A stretch of DNA of 64,000 nucleotides from Clostridiales bacterium (GTDB lineage Bacteria; Bacillota; Dethiobacteria; Dethiobacterales; Dethiobacteraceae). Under the pieces are notes generated by a model, which was not told the DNA's origin, ran no database searches, and saw only the letters and a list, made by a program, of their open reading frames with translations. Location of the stretch: the NCBI GenBank assembly GCA_018335855.1, contig JAGXRM010000037.1:62001-126000 (forward strand). The letters run 5' to 3'. Below are positions 37,285 to 46,113 of the stretch, one piece after another. A program made the position numbers and the translations under genes. Each line of letters starts with the position of its first letter. Position 1 is the stretch's first letter.

Positions 37285-39254
37285 ATTGCATCCACCTCCG
37301 CTAAGATCTGTTCGTTGGTGAAGCCCTTGAGGTTGATGGCGCCGGGACGACAGGCTACGGTGCAGGCACCGCATCCCTGACAAAGGGCGGTATTGACCTC
37401 GGCAATTTTACGCGTAACCGTTTCACGACCACGGCGCTCTTCGATGATTTTCTCCGAAATAGCACCATACGGACAGACGGCCATGCAGGACATATCCCCG
37501 GAACAACGCTTCTGATCCACTTCAGCGATGGTCGGGTTACTCTTCAGGCTTTCCTTACTCAACAGTGAGGCTACTTTAACTGCGGCAGCAGAAGCCTGCG
37601 CTACCGTTTCAGGTATATCTTTGGGCCCCTGGCAAACGCCTGCCAGGAAAATCCCGGCGGTTTGTGTTTCTACAGGACGGAGCTTCGGGTGTGCTTCGTT
37701 GAAGAACTTATGAGCATTGGTCGTAATGGACAGTTTCTGCGCCAAATCCTTTGCATCAGAACGGGCATCGACGGATGTGGCCAGGACCACCATGTCCACA
37801 ACCAATTCTACTAAAGCGCCGCTGAGAGCGTCCACACTGCGGACCACCAACTGATCGCCATCAGGGAACACTTTGGAAACATTTCCTTTAATATAGGTGG
37901 CGTTGTGTTGTTCGTAGGCGCGGTTGTAGAATTCTTCATAGTCTTTACCCGGTGTGCGGACATCGATATAAAAGACAAACGACTTCGAACCGGGTACTTT
38001 CTCGTTGAGCAAAATCGCATGCTTTGCGGTATACATACAGCAAATCTTTGCGCAGTATGGATTGCCCTTTGCTTTATCCCGGGAGCCTACGCATTGAATA
38101 AAGGCCACATTTTTCGGAGGCTTCCCGTTGGACGGACGCAAAAGCTTGCCGCCTGTGGGGCCTGATGCGTTAAAGAGTCGTTCCATTTCCAGGCTGGTTA
38201 TGACATCGGGATGTTTGCCGTACGCGTACTCACCGTATTTATCCAACTTGTGCGTATCAAAACCGGTGGCAACCACAATGGCACCGTATCGTTGGGTAAT
38301 GAATTCATCTACCTGATCATAGTCAATGGCACCGGTAGGACAGATTTTTTCACAAACACGACATTTTTCCTGGGTAAACCAACGGCATGTGGCACGGTCA
38401 ATAGCCGGTTTGTTGGGCACCGCCTGTGGAAACGGTGTATATATGGCGCGACGCTCAGCCAGGCCCATTTCAAATTCGCTGGATACTTTTTGCGGGCACT
38501 TGTTCATACAGTCTCCGCAGCCTGTACATTTTTCCATATCCACGCTGCGTGCTTTATTGCGGATGGTCACTGTAAAGTTGCCAACGTAACCTTCCACTTT
38601 TTCCACTTCGGAGTAGGTAATTAATCTAATTTTTTCGTGCTGAGCCACATCCACCATTTTCGGCGTCAGAATACAGGCCGAGCAGTCAAGTGTGGGGAAT
38701 GTTTTATCCAGCTGAGCCATACGACCGCCGATGCTGGGCTCTTTTTCCAACAAATCCACCTCAAAGCCGGTTTCGGCAATATCAAGGGCTGCCTGTATGC
38801 CTGCAATCCCGCCGCCAATGACTAAGGCGCGGCGCTCAATGGGCATCTCTGTAGAAAAGAGCGCTTCGTTCCGTGCCGCTTTGGCCACTGCCGTGCGAAC
38901 CAGGGAAATTGCTTTGCCGGTTGCTGTTTCCTTATCCTTATGAACCCAGGAGCACTGCTCGCGAATATTGGCAATTTCCATATAATACGGATTTAAGCCG
39001 GCAGCTTCCACCGTTTTGCGGAATGTGTTTTCATGCATCCGCGGTGAACAGGCACCGATAACTACCCTGTCAAGCTGATGTTCTTTAATTGCATTTTTAA
39101 CCATGTCCTGTCCCAGTTCTGAACAGGTGTATTTATTGTGGTCGGCAAAAACAACGCCCGGCATCTGTTTGGCCGCGGCAATTGTCTTATCGATATCCAC
39201 AGTAGCGGCAATGTTTGAACCGCACCAGCAGATAAAAACGCCAATCCTTTTCAC
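37275..39254 (-). CDS. hdrA: HdrA: flavin-bifurcating heterodisulfide reductase subunit A
   Basis: A 659-residue flavoprotein. It has an N-terminal domain with IGVFICWCGSNI, an FAD-binding Rossmann motif (ALVIGGGIAGIQAALDIAE), the HdrA Cys motif (FPTLDCSACILTPKM), an internal 4Fe-4S pair (CTGCGDCMNKCP; CRVCEKICP) and two C-terminal ferredoxin motifs. HdrA is the site of flavin-based electron bifurcation. All expected cysteines are Cys codons, with no in-frame TGA. It is flanked by hdrC and flxD. Confidence 0.93.
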   Translation of the reverse strand: MKRIGVFICWCGSNIAATVDIDKTIAAAKQMPGVVFADHNKYTCSELGQDMVKNAIKEHQLDRVVIGACSPRMHENTFRKTVEAAGLNPYYMEIANIREQCSWVHKDKETATGKAISLVRTAVAKAARNEALFSTEMPIERRALVIGGGIAGIQAALDIAETGFEVDLLEKEPSIGGRMAQLDKTFPTLDCSACILTPKMVDVAQHEKIRLITYSEVEKVEGYVGNFTVTIRNKARSVDMEKCTGCGDCMNKCPQKVSSEFEMGLAERRAIYTPFPQAVPNKPAIDRATCRWFTQEKCRVCEKICPTGAIDYDQVDEFITQRYGAIVVATGFDTHKLDKYGEYAYGKHPDVITSLEMERLFNASGPTGGKLLRPSNGKPPKNVAFIQCVGSRDKAKGNPYCAKICCMYTAKHAILLNEKVPGSKSFVFYIDVRTPGKDYEEFYNRAYEQHNATYIKGNVSKVFPDGDQLVVRSVDALSGALVELVVDMVVLATSVDARSDAKDLAQKLSITTNAHKFFNEAHPKLRPVETQTAGIFLAGVCQGPKDIPETVAQASAAAVKVASLLSKESLKSNPTIAEVDQKRCSGDMSCMAVCPYGAISEKIIEERRGRETVTRKIAEVNTALCQGCGACTVACRPGAINLKGFTNEQILAEVDAICL

Positions 39255-39283
39255 TGCTAATCCCCTCCCAACTGGTATTTTTC

Positions 39284-39688
39284 CTACTTAGCGTATTTAC
39301 GAAATGCACTGACCAAACCCTGTTGCGGCGCGTTTTCCCGCACCCTGGCAGGCAGGTCATTGGGATGGAGGTAGTTGCCGCCTTTTTCCCGCATAATAAT
39401 TAAGCGCAGAGCTTCAATAACCTTTGGAATATCCACTTCCCGCGGACAGCGCGAGTCGCAGGTCTGGCAGGAAGCACAGATCCACAGCGTCTTACTGTGT
39501 AACAACTCATCGATTAATCCCATTTGCGCATATCGAAGCACTTGGTGCGGGAAGATATCCATGGCCCAGACCACGGGACAGCCACCGGTGCATTTTCCGC
39601 ACTGGAAACAAGCCGATACCTTCTGGCCGCTGACTTCTTCCACGTCCCTGACCAGGTTGCTGTTGATCTTTTCGGTGGTGATCTTCAT
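39284..39688 (-). CDS. hdrC: HdrC: 4Fe-4S heterodisulfide reductase subunit C
   Basis: A 134-residue protein with two 4Fe-4S motifs (CFQCGKCTGGCPV, CASCQTCDSRCPRE). It moves electrons from HdrA to HdrB. ATG 39688 has GGAGG eight bases upstream; a longer frame begins in the hdrB spacer. It lies 29 bp before hdrA. Confidence 0.92.
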   Translation of the reverse strand: MKITTEKINSNLVRDVEEVSGQKVSACFQCGKCTGGCPVVWAMDIFPHQVLRYAQMGLIDELLHSKTLWICASCQTCDSRCPREVDIPKVIEALRLIIMREKGGNYLHPNDLPARVRENAPQQGLVSAFRKYAK

Positions 39689-39720
39689 TGATTTTCCTCC
39701 CCTGTGTTTACTCATGTCCT

Positions 39721-40530
39721 TTACACATCCAAAGCTTCAGCCAGTAACTCGGTAAAGTAAAGAACAGACATTTTCCCATTTTCACCCGCTACATCCTGAA
39801 GTTGTTTTTGGTATTCTTCCAAGTTGTATTTGCAGAGCGGGCAGGCAACCATGATCGCTTCCGCACCACTCTTGTATGCCGATTTGAGAATCCGGCCTAC
39901 AGCAGTCTCTGCCACTTCTTCATTGGCCATGGAAAGATATGAACCGCAACACTCTGTCTTATACGGATATTCCACGGCAGTAGCACCTAAAGCACTGAGA
40001 AAATCTTCGAATATTGTTGGATTCTCCACGTCATCGAAGTCCATCTCATTCCTTGGCTTAAGCAGAAGACAACCATAGTACGGCGCAATCTTACGCCCTT
40101 CAAGCTTCTTCTTCACTTTTTCTGCCACCGCAGTGAAACCAATGTCCTTTTTGAGTACTTCCAGGTAATGTACAACATCAACTTCACCCAGATAGTCTTC
40201 TTCCAGATAGTCATTAATCTTGCGGCGCAGTTCACCATCTTCACGCATCGCTTTATTCGTCCTTTTAAAGACGTTAAAGCAACCGGCGCAAAGCGTGACC
40301 ATTTTTTCGTGGTTTAATTCCTTCGCCTGAGACAAGGCACGTACCGGGGCTAACAGGGAAAAGTGTTCTTCGGTGTTCAGCGGATACAACGCTCCACAGC
40401 ATTGCCATTCTTCCACTTCAACCATTTCCAACCCCAGTGCCTTAGCGGTCTGCAAAGTTGTATCTTCATAGACCTTGGCCTTTGTCTTCAGGGTGCATCC
40501 TGGGTAGTAGCTATAGCGCACCCTATCCAC
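39721..40530 (-). CDS. hdrB: HdrB: heterodisulfide reductase subunit B (CCG domains)
   Basis: A 269-residue protein with two cysteine-rich CCG domains (YYPGCTLKTKA...CCGALYPL and YYGCLLL...CCGSYLSM) that in methanogens ligate the noncubane clusters reducing CoM-S-S-CoB. In bacteria the disulfide substrate differs and is not fixed; the DsrC trisulfide or a small thiol are options. It is the first gene of the operon, with GGAGG before the ATG. Confidence 0.93.
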   Translation of the reverse strand: MDRVRYSYYPGCTLKTKAKVYEDTTLQTAKALGLEMVEVEEWQCCGALYPLNTEEHFSLLAPVRALSQAKELNHEKMVTLCAGCFNVFKRTNKAMREDGELRRKINDYLEEDYLGEVDVVHYLEVLKKDIGFTAVAEKVKKKLEGRKIAPYYGCLLLKPRNEMDFDDVENPTIFEDFLSALGATAVEYPYKTECCGSYLSMANEEVAETAVGRILKSAYKSGAEAIMVACPLCKYNLEEYQKQLQDVAGENGKMSVLYFTELLAEALDV

Positions 40531-40766
40531 CTCCTATTGCTTCAATCTAATTAATAAACAAAACAAAGCGTTAGGCAACGCTCGTCTGTTTTATTTCTAC
40601 AGGCCCTGTTAAATCCCTTTTTTTTAGGTTTAAATGAATGAAATAATTATAATAAGTATAATATTTAGAATAATCGCACTGCTTGTTCTCCTTTTCCCAT
40701 ACCAATCTTTCCATTCATTCCATAAATATCGCCGTCAAAGGGCGATTATACCCATCAGGATATAAA

Positions 40767-40805
40767 AAAAGTGATTCCCTGGTCAATTCCCAGGGAATCA
40801 CTTTT
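40767..40805. terminator. 16-bp perfect hairpin in the hdrB/sensor-kinase gap
   Basis: Arms 40767-40782 and 40790-40805 (AAAAGTGATTCCCTGG and complement) with a seven-base loop, ending in T-runs on both strands. It separates the divergent hdr operon and sensor kinase gene. The rest of 40531-40906 is AT-rich without a gene; a small hairpin (40567-40582) lies just before hdrB. Confidence 0.7.
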
Positions 40806-40817
40806 AATGTTTCCAGA

Positions 40818-40826
40818 TGTTATAAT
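40818..40826 (+). promoter_or_regulatory. Extended -10 promoter candidate for the sensor kinase gene
   Basis: TGTTATAAT fits TGnTATAAT, 81 bp before the start codon, right after the large hairpin. Confidence 0.5.
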
Positions 40827-40906
40827 GGTTCTAAAAACTAAAATTAGAGGAAATTAACATCATTTGTCGAAAGATTGAATGTTTAGGTTAACAGGAGGCA
40901 TTATCA

Positions 40907-42517
40907 ATGGCCAAAAAGCTTTTTCCGAACAAGCAATTGCCACTGCGCTGGAAAATTACACTATTATCCTTCGGGTTAATTGTTGCTGTTATCTTTACCA
41001 GCGGTGTCATTCTTATTGAAAACTTTTCCTTAACTCTGGAAAATGAATTAGGTTCCCGGGCTTTGGCCGTGGCCAGAACAGTAGCGCAGATAGAAGAAAT
41101 ACAAAATCATGTCGGCAAACCAACTGGCGAAAATATTATTCAGCCCATTGCTGAGAAGATCCGTCTGGCCACCAATGTTGAATACATTGTCGTCATGGAT
41201 ATGGAGCGTACCCGCTATTCTCATCCCCTGCGGGATCGTATCGGACAGCAGTTTGAGGGCGGTGACGAGGGCCCAGCACTGGCCGATCACGAATATATTT
41301 CCCGTGCCCTGGGAATTATGGGGCCATCGGTACGCGCGTTTGTTCCCATAAAGGTTGACGAAGGCACCCGACAATCCGGTGTGGTCGTCGTTGGAATCCT
41401 GACGCCTACGATATCAAGGCTTCTGGGTAATATACGATCCCACCTTTATATCTCCCTGCTGTTAGGCCTGGTTGTCGGCCTTGCAGGGTCTATCTTTCTG
41501 GCTGACAATATAAAACGGACCATGCATAATATGGAGCCTGCGGAAATGGCCCGCCTTTTAGAGGAAAGAAATTCTGTTTTTCATTCTATAGGAGAAGGGA
41601 TTATTGCGATTGACCGTGAAATGAACATTACGGTCATGAATGATGAAGCGAAAAGGATCACCGGGATTAACGATGATTTCGAAGGCAGGCCCGTATTAGA
41701 AGTGATTCCCGATTCTCAATTACGGCGAACCGTAGAAACGGGCCTTGCGGAATATAACCAGGAACGTGTAATTAACAACACGACCATTCTGGTATCGCGG
41801 ATTCCAATCGTTGTAAATGACGAAATAGTCGGCGCGGTCGCCACGTTTAAGGATAAATCAGCATTGCATACTTTGGCTGAGGAACTAACCGGCGTTAAGA
41901 AATTTATTGAGGCACTTCGTGTGCAAAACCATGAACATGCCAACAAGCTTCATACCATAGCAGGTCTCGTCCAGTTAAAACGTTATGATGAAGCCATTGA
42001 CTACATTTTTGATGTAACGACCGAGCAGGAAGAACTTACCCTCTTACTGACAAAAAACGTCCGTGATTACAGTGTGGCTGGCTTACTTCTCGGCAAATAC
42101 AGCAGGGCCAAGGAACTCAAGATTGAAATGGAAATTGACGCTCGCACCCATCTGGATGAATTACCGCCCCAGTTGGACAGCAGTGCCGCTGTGATTATCA
42201 TCGGCAATTTACTGGAGAATGCCATGGAAGCAGTAGCCGGCTTGCCCCAGGAGCGCAGAAAGATTCAGATTCTTCTGCGCAACCTGCCCGAGCACTTTCT
42301 GATTCGCGTAAAAGACTCAGGGACTGGAATTCCGAAAGAAATTATTGACGACATCTTTAAACACGGCTTTACCACGAAAAATAATCCCAACCGCGGTGTG
42401 GGTCTGGCCCTTGTCCAACGGTACGTTACAAACGCCCAGGGTCAAATTCAGGTAGACAGTTGTGTGGACAAGTACACAACTGTGGAAATAAAGATCCCAC
42501 ATGAAAGAAGGTCGTAG
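40907..42517 (+). CDS. CitA/DcuS-type sensor histidine kinase
   Basis: A 536-residue membrane kinase. It has two membrane helices (about 17-37 and 178-200) bracketing an extracytoplasmic sensor domain with the CitA/DcuS-type pattern (ALAVARTVAQ; YSHPLRDRIGQQFEGGDEGPAL), then a PAS domain (about 225-325), a SpoOB-type phosphoacceptor helix (RVQNHEHANKLHTIAGL) and an HATPase domain (NLLENAMEA; GTGIPKE; NRGVGLALV). Homologues sense citrate or C4-dicarboxylates. The response regulator starts three bases past the stop. Confidence 0.92.
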   Translation: MAKKLFPNKQLPLRWKITLLSFGLIVAVIFTSGVILIENFSLTLENELGSRALAVARTVAQIEEIQNHVGKPTGENIIQPIAEKIRLATNVEYIVVMDMERTRYSHPLRDRIGQQFEGGDEGPALADHEYISRALGIMGPSVRAFVPIKVDEGTRQSGVVVVGILTPTISRLLGNIRSHLYISLLLGLVVGLAGSIFLADNIKRTMHNMEPAEMARLLEERNSVFHSIGEGIIAIDREMNITVMNDEAKRITGINDDFEGRPVLEVIPDSQLRRTVETGLAEYNQERVINNTTILVSRIPIVVNDEIVGAVATFKDKSALHTLAEELTGVKKFIEALRVQNHEHANKLHTIAGLVQLKRYDEAIDYIFDVTTEQEELTLLLTKNVRDYSVAGLLLGKYSRAKELKIEMEIDARTHLDELPPQLDSSAAVIIIGNLLENAMEAVAGLPQERRKIQILLRNLPEHFLIRVKDSGTGIPKEIIDDIFKHGFTTKNNPNRGVGLALVQRYVTNAQGQIQVDSCVDKYTTVEIKIPHERRS

Positions 42518-42519
42518 TC

Positions 42520-43191
42520 ATGAAGGGTATTCGGACTATTATCGTCGAAGACGACCCTATGGTCATGCAGGTTAACCGTCAGTATATAGAAGAAATCGGC
42601 GGGTTTAATATCATCGGCACCGCCGAAACGGGATATGAAGCGCTGACTATTACCCGTCAATTATTGCCCGATCTGGTCATTCTGGATATTTACCTTCCTG
42701 ACCTGGACGGCATACAGACGCTAAAAGAACTGCGGTCATCCAATATCCCCACAGATGTCATTCTGGTTACCGCCGCCAGAGATGTGGACACAGTACAAAA
42801 TGCCTTTCGTTACGGAGCAATCGATTATATTATCAAACCTTTTAAATATACTCGACTAAAAAGTGCTCTTGACTCGTACAAATTACTCCATAGTAAAATG
42901 CACCGAAAAACATCCATGGATCAGGAAGAAATAGATGACTTGTCCATGAATAAAACCAGACAGCAAGAAGCATTGCCCAAAGGTCTTAATGAGGTGACAC
43001 TGCGGCAGGTTATGCTGCACATTCTGAAAGCGAATGCACCCCTCTCCGCAGAGGATGTTGCTGACGGTGTAGGCTTAGCAAGGGTTACCGCACGCAGGTA
43101 CTTGGATTACCTGGAAAAATCCGGCAAATTGTCTCTTAAGGTGCAGTATGGCTCGGTGGGACGACCTATCAACCGTTACAAAGTAATCTAA
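42520..43191 (+). CDS. CitB/DcuR-type response regulator
   Basis: A 223-residue regulator: receiver domain (phosphoacceptor Asp in LVILDIYLPDLDG, about residue 56; conserved Lys in IIKPFKY) and a C-terminal winged HTH (VADGVGLARVTARRYLDYLE). It pairs with the upstream kinase and probably controls the adjacent dicarboxylate binding-protein gene. Confidence 0.92.
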   Translation: MKGIRTIIVEDDPMVMQVNRQYIEEIGGFNIIGTAETGYEALTITRQLLPDLVILDIYLPDLDGIQTLKELRSSNIPTDVILVTAARDVDTVQNAFRYGAIDYIIKPFKYTRLKSALDSYKLLHSKMHRKTSMDQEEIDDLSMNKTRQQEALPKGLNEVTLRQVMLHILKANAPLSAEDVADGVGLARVTARRYLDYLEKSGKLSLKVQYGSVGRPINRYKVI

Positions 43192-43203
43192 TAAACTAAA
43201 CAG

Positions 43204-44235
43204 GTGAAAGTGATGAAAAAATTTAGCAAAATATTATTATCTCTCATAATCATTAGCACATTCCTGTTGTTGGCAGGCTGTCAGAATCGCGCCCTGGATT
43301 ATGAGCAGGTGGGCGAAGACGAGCGAATTGTCATCAAATTCTCCCATGTCGTTTCTGAATCCACGCCAAAGGGTATGGCGGCAAGAAGGTTTGCCCAGTT
43401 GGTGCATGATCGCACTGATGGTCGTGTGGAAGTTCAGGTATATCCTAACTCTCAGTTGTACATGGACGGAGAAGAGATTGATGCGTTAATCAATAATCAT
43501 GTCCAACTTGTTGCGCCAGCCACGGCAAAGATGACAGAGTATTTCCCTGAACTACTTTTATTTGACCTGCCGTTTATTTTCGAAAATTATAGTCAGGTGC
43601 ACAGGTTTATTGACAGTGAAGCAGGACAAGATTTACTGAAAAAACTCAGGTCTGAAAATATGCTGACCTTATCCATGTGGGACAACGGGTTTAAAGTCAT
43701 GACATCCAACCGTCCTCTGCATAAACCCGATGACTTCTTAAACCTCCGTTTCCGGATTATGCCCAGCCGTGTGCTTGACGCCCAATTTGTCCAGTTAGGT
43801 GCCCGGGCAAGAGACTTGCCTTTCTCCGATGTTTACGCCGCGCTGGAAAGCCGTCAGGTCGATGCTGCTGAAAATACTCCCTCAAATATCTATACAAAAA
43901 AGTTCTACCTCGTTCAGGAGCATATGACTGTGAGTAATCACGGCTATCTGGGCTATCTGGTTCTCACAAACGAAAAATTTTGGTCTGAACTGCCGGATGA
44001 TATCCGGATCATTCTGAAAGATACGTTAGACGAAGTTACAGAATGGGAAAGGGAAATTGCCCAACAACAAAATACCCGTGACCTGCAACTCATTATTAAC
44101 ACGGAACAAATTGAGGTGTACCACCTGTCAGAAAGTGAAAAAGCAATTTGGAAAAAAGCTCTGCTACCAGTACACCAAATGTTTTTACCGCAAATCGGTA
44201 TTGAATTATTACAACAGATACCCCAGGTTGATTAA
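43204..44235 (+). CDS. dctP: TRAP transporter solute-binding lipoprotein (DctP family)
   Basis: A 343-residue extracytoplasmic binding protein with a lipoprotein signal (LLLAGC) and the DctP fold (IVIKFSHVVSESTPKGMAAR; LLFDLPFIFENYSQVHRF; the NTPSNIYT region). TRAP systems need a DctQ and a DctM membrane subunit, yet a strong terminator follows at once and neither subunit gene is in the window. It may act as a sensory co-receptor for the upstream kinase, or serve a transporter elsewhere. Confidence 0.92.
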   Translation: MKVMKKFSKILLSLIIISTFLLLAGCQNRALDYEQVGEDERIVIKFSHVVSESTPKGMAARRFAQLVHDRTDGRVEVQVYPNSQLYMDGEEIDALINNHVQLVAPATAKMTEYFPELLLFDLPFIFENYSQVHRFIDSEAGQDLLKKLRSENMLTLSMWDNGFKVMTSNRPLHKPDDFLNLRFRIMPSRVLDAQFVQLGARARDLPFSDVYAALESRQVDAAENTPSNIYTKKFYLVQEHMTVSNHGYLGYLVLTNEKFWSELPDDIRIILKDTLDEVTEWEREIAQQQNTRDLQLIINTEQIEVYHLSESEKAIWKKALLPVHQMFLPQIGIELLQQIPQVD

Positions 44236-44258
44236 AACGGCAGAAATGCCGTTTTTTG
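44234..44258 (+). terminator. Terminator after dctP
   Basis: AAAACGGCA / TGCCGTTTT stem with a GAAA loop and six T residues. Confidence 0.9.
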
Positions 44259-44343
44259 TTTTTCGTTATCACGTAGGCTCGCTTGTTCGACAAAAATTCA
44301 TTAACAATACTTAACTTGAATTCTAATAAGGCATAAGACCTAA

Positions 44344-45066
44344 CAACAAAATATTTTTTTAAACGAATCTGTCCGACAGTTTCAAAAAGAAGTAAGTGAT
44401 GCGGAGGTACATGCCGTTGTCAGTCAGATTGCCGCCGGAACGGCACATGAGATCCGCAACCCATTGGCTACAGCCAAAGGATTTCTTCAACTGGCTAAAC
44501 AGCATTCAGCGGAAAACAATACAGTTTCCTGTTACCTGGATTCTGCGGTAGAAGAAATTGATCAAATTGATCGCATAATTACTGACTTTCTGGCCCTTGT
44601 TCATCCTAAGGCAGAAGGCTTGCAGTTTATTAACCTTAATGATTTGATTGCAGATGTGGTAATACTGGTGGGAAATGTGGCTACCATGTATAATATTGCT
44701 GTGCATACCCAATACACTGAACTTCCACTCTGCCTGCTAGACACCAAGCAGGTAAAGCACGCCCTGTTAAATGTACTGCAAAATGCGATACAGGCTATGC
44801 CTCAGGGTGGACTATTGCAGGTTGACACTGTGTTTGATACAGAGACAGAAGAAATCCGTATCTCGATTAGTGATACAGGAAATGGTATCAACCGGGAAAA
44901 TTTAAGCCGTATATTTAATCCTTTTTACTCTACTAAGGTCGAAGGATCCGGCTTGGGCCTTACCCTGACAAACCGCATTGTCACCCATCATGACGGCCAC
45001 ATTGAGGTTTACAGTGAAGAAGGGAAAGGTACTACGGTAAGACTCTGTTTCCCGACCAATCAATAG
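44344..45066 (+). pseudogene. Histidine kinase C-terminal fragment lacking a start
   Basis: The open frame contains a HisKA H-box (AAGTAHEIRNPLATAKGFLQ) and a complete HATPase domain (NVLQNAIQAM; DTGNGI; GSGLGLTLTNRIV). The whole sensor region is missing, a TAA precedes the frame at 44341, and no ATG or GTG occurs before the H-box. A TTG at 44464 would start after the phosphoacceptor His. It is most likely a decapitated remnant of a KinD-like or ResE-like kinase; a soluble partial kinase from an unusual start is possible. Confidence 0.7.
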
Positions 45067-45086
45067 CAGATATATTTCCCGATAAT

Positions 45087-45119
45087 AAAAGCACATGCCC
45101 AACGCATGTGCTTTTATTA
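45087..45119 (+). terminator. Terminator after the kinase fragment
   Basis: Stem AAAAGCACATGC / GCATGTGCTTTT with a short CCAAC loop and a T-rich tail. Confidence 0.85.
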
Positions 45120-45219
45120 TTGTAAACGTTTATTGTTCAGTACCTGAATCCTGAAAATTTGTCTAAATCAACAATATCTATTATACTGGTAATGAATTTC
45201 TTATCAGGAGGATACATAG

Positions 45220-45987
45220 ATGAGCGATAAAGATAGGCGGGATAATGAGCTTCCGGCCCATGACTTTCCATGGCCGAAGGAGCTTTCCCAAGGTTTAGCT
45301 CCCGGTCTGATTTGGGCCGTAACAGTCTTTTTTATGTTTTTAATGAACTGGTGGTATGGCGTTTTTTCAATGGCTGCGATGTTTATATTTTTTTACAGCC
45401 AGAGGAGGACACCGGTTGGACAAGCCCGTAGGAACTACGTCCAAGGCCGTCTTGCTTACCGCAAAAATAATCTTCAGGAAGCACTGGATTACTTTTTGGC
45501 TGCACTTGAAATTATGCCTGAGGCATCTGCTATTTATCCGGCTGTTGGAGATCTTTATTTCCAGCTCGATGACGTTGCGAAAGCGAAAAATGCTTATCAG
45601 CAGTACTTTCAGAGAGTAAGTGAGGATGATATCACCCGGACATGGTATATAGGAAAGTTAATGGAACGGAACATGTTTTCTGAAGCATCTCAGGAATTCA
45701 GAAAACTTTCGATGAAGTCACGCAAAAATATCCAAATTGGCAATTTAATGGCAGTTTGTTACCTGAAGACTAATCGTGCCGACGAAGCTGTCCGGGTACT
45801 GGAACCGGGCGTACGCGATACAGGAACATCTGAGCACGAATTAACATCCCGGTATTTACTGGCTAAAGCCTACCTGCAAAGCGGAAAACACACAAAAGCC
45901 CATGAAATCTTGCAAAGAATACAGCAAGATCACCCGAACTTCGAAGATGTTCCACAGCTATTACATACAATACCTCAAAAAAAGTGA
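45220..45987 (+). CDS. Membrane-anchored TPR protein
   Basis: A 255-residue protein. An N-terminal cytoplasmic stretch leads to two adjacent hydrophobic segments (about 26-60), then TPR repeats (about 72-245; QGRLAYRKNNLQEALDYFLA and others). Likely a scaffold at the cytoplasmic membrane face. The partner is unknown. A CAGGAGG site lies before the ATG; it is monocistronic. Confidence 0.8.
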   Translation: MSDKDRRDNELPAHDFPWPKELSQGLAPGLIWAVTVFFMFLMNWWYGVFSMAAMFIFFYSQRRTPVGQARRNYVQGRLAYRKNNLQEALDYFLAALEIMPEASAIYPAVGDLYFQLDDVAKAKNAYQQYFQRVSEDDITRTWYIGKLMERNMFSEASQEFRKLSMKSRKNIQIGNLMAVCYLKTNRADEAVRVLEPGVRDTGTSEHELTSRYLLAKAYLQSGKHTKAHEILQRIQQDHPNFEDVPQLLHTIPQKK

Positions 45988-46010
45988 CAGTTTTTCCATT
46001 GAAAAACTGC
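45976..46010 (-). terminator. Terminator for the CofE-like gene (minus)
   Basis: 9-bp stem CAGTTTTTC / GAAAAACTG with a four-base loop, followed on the minus strand by a T-run. It overlaps the 3' end of the convergent TPR gene. Confidence 0.6.
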
Positions 46011-46113
46011 CAGATCCCCCCGGAGGAAGTTTATATATCACGTTAATTATAGTAAGGTGGATACTCCGAAAATAGTCGGGATTCCTGTATTTATTATCAA
46101 ATCTTAACAGTTA

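Noticed and set aside
37275-39254. Selenocysteine in HdrA, as in some methanogens
   Set aside because: All conserved cysteines are encoded by Cys codons and there is no in-frame TGA.
45976-46010. Terminator for the TPR gene on the plus strand
   Set aside because: The plus-strand flank after the stem is C-rich without T residues; only the minus strand has a T-run.
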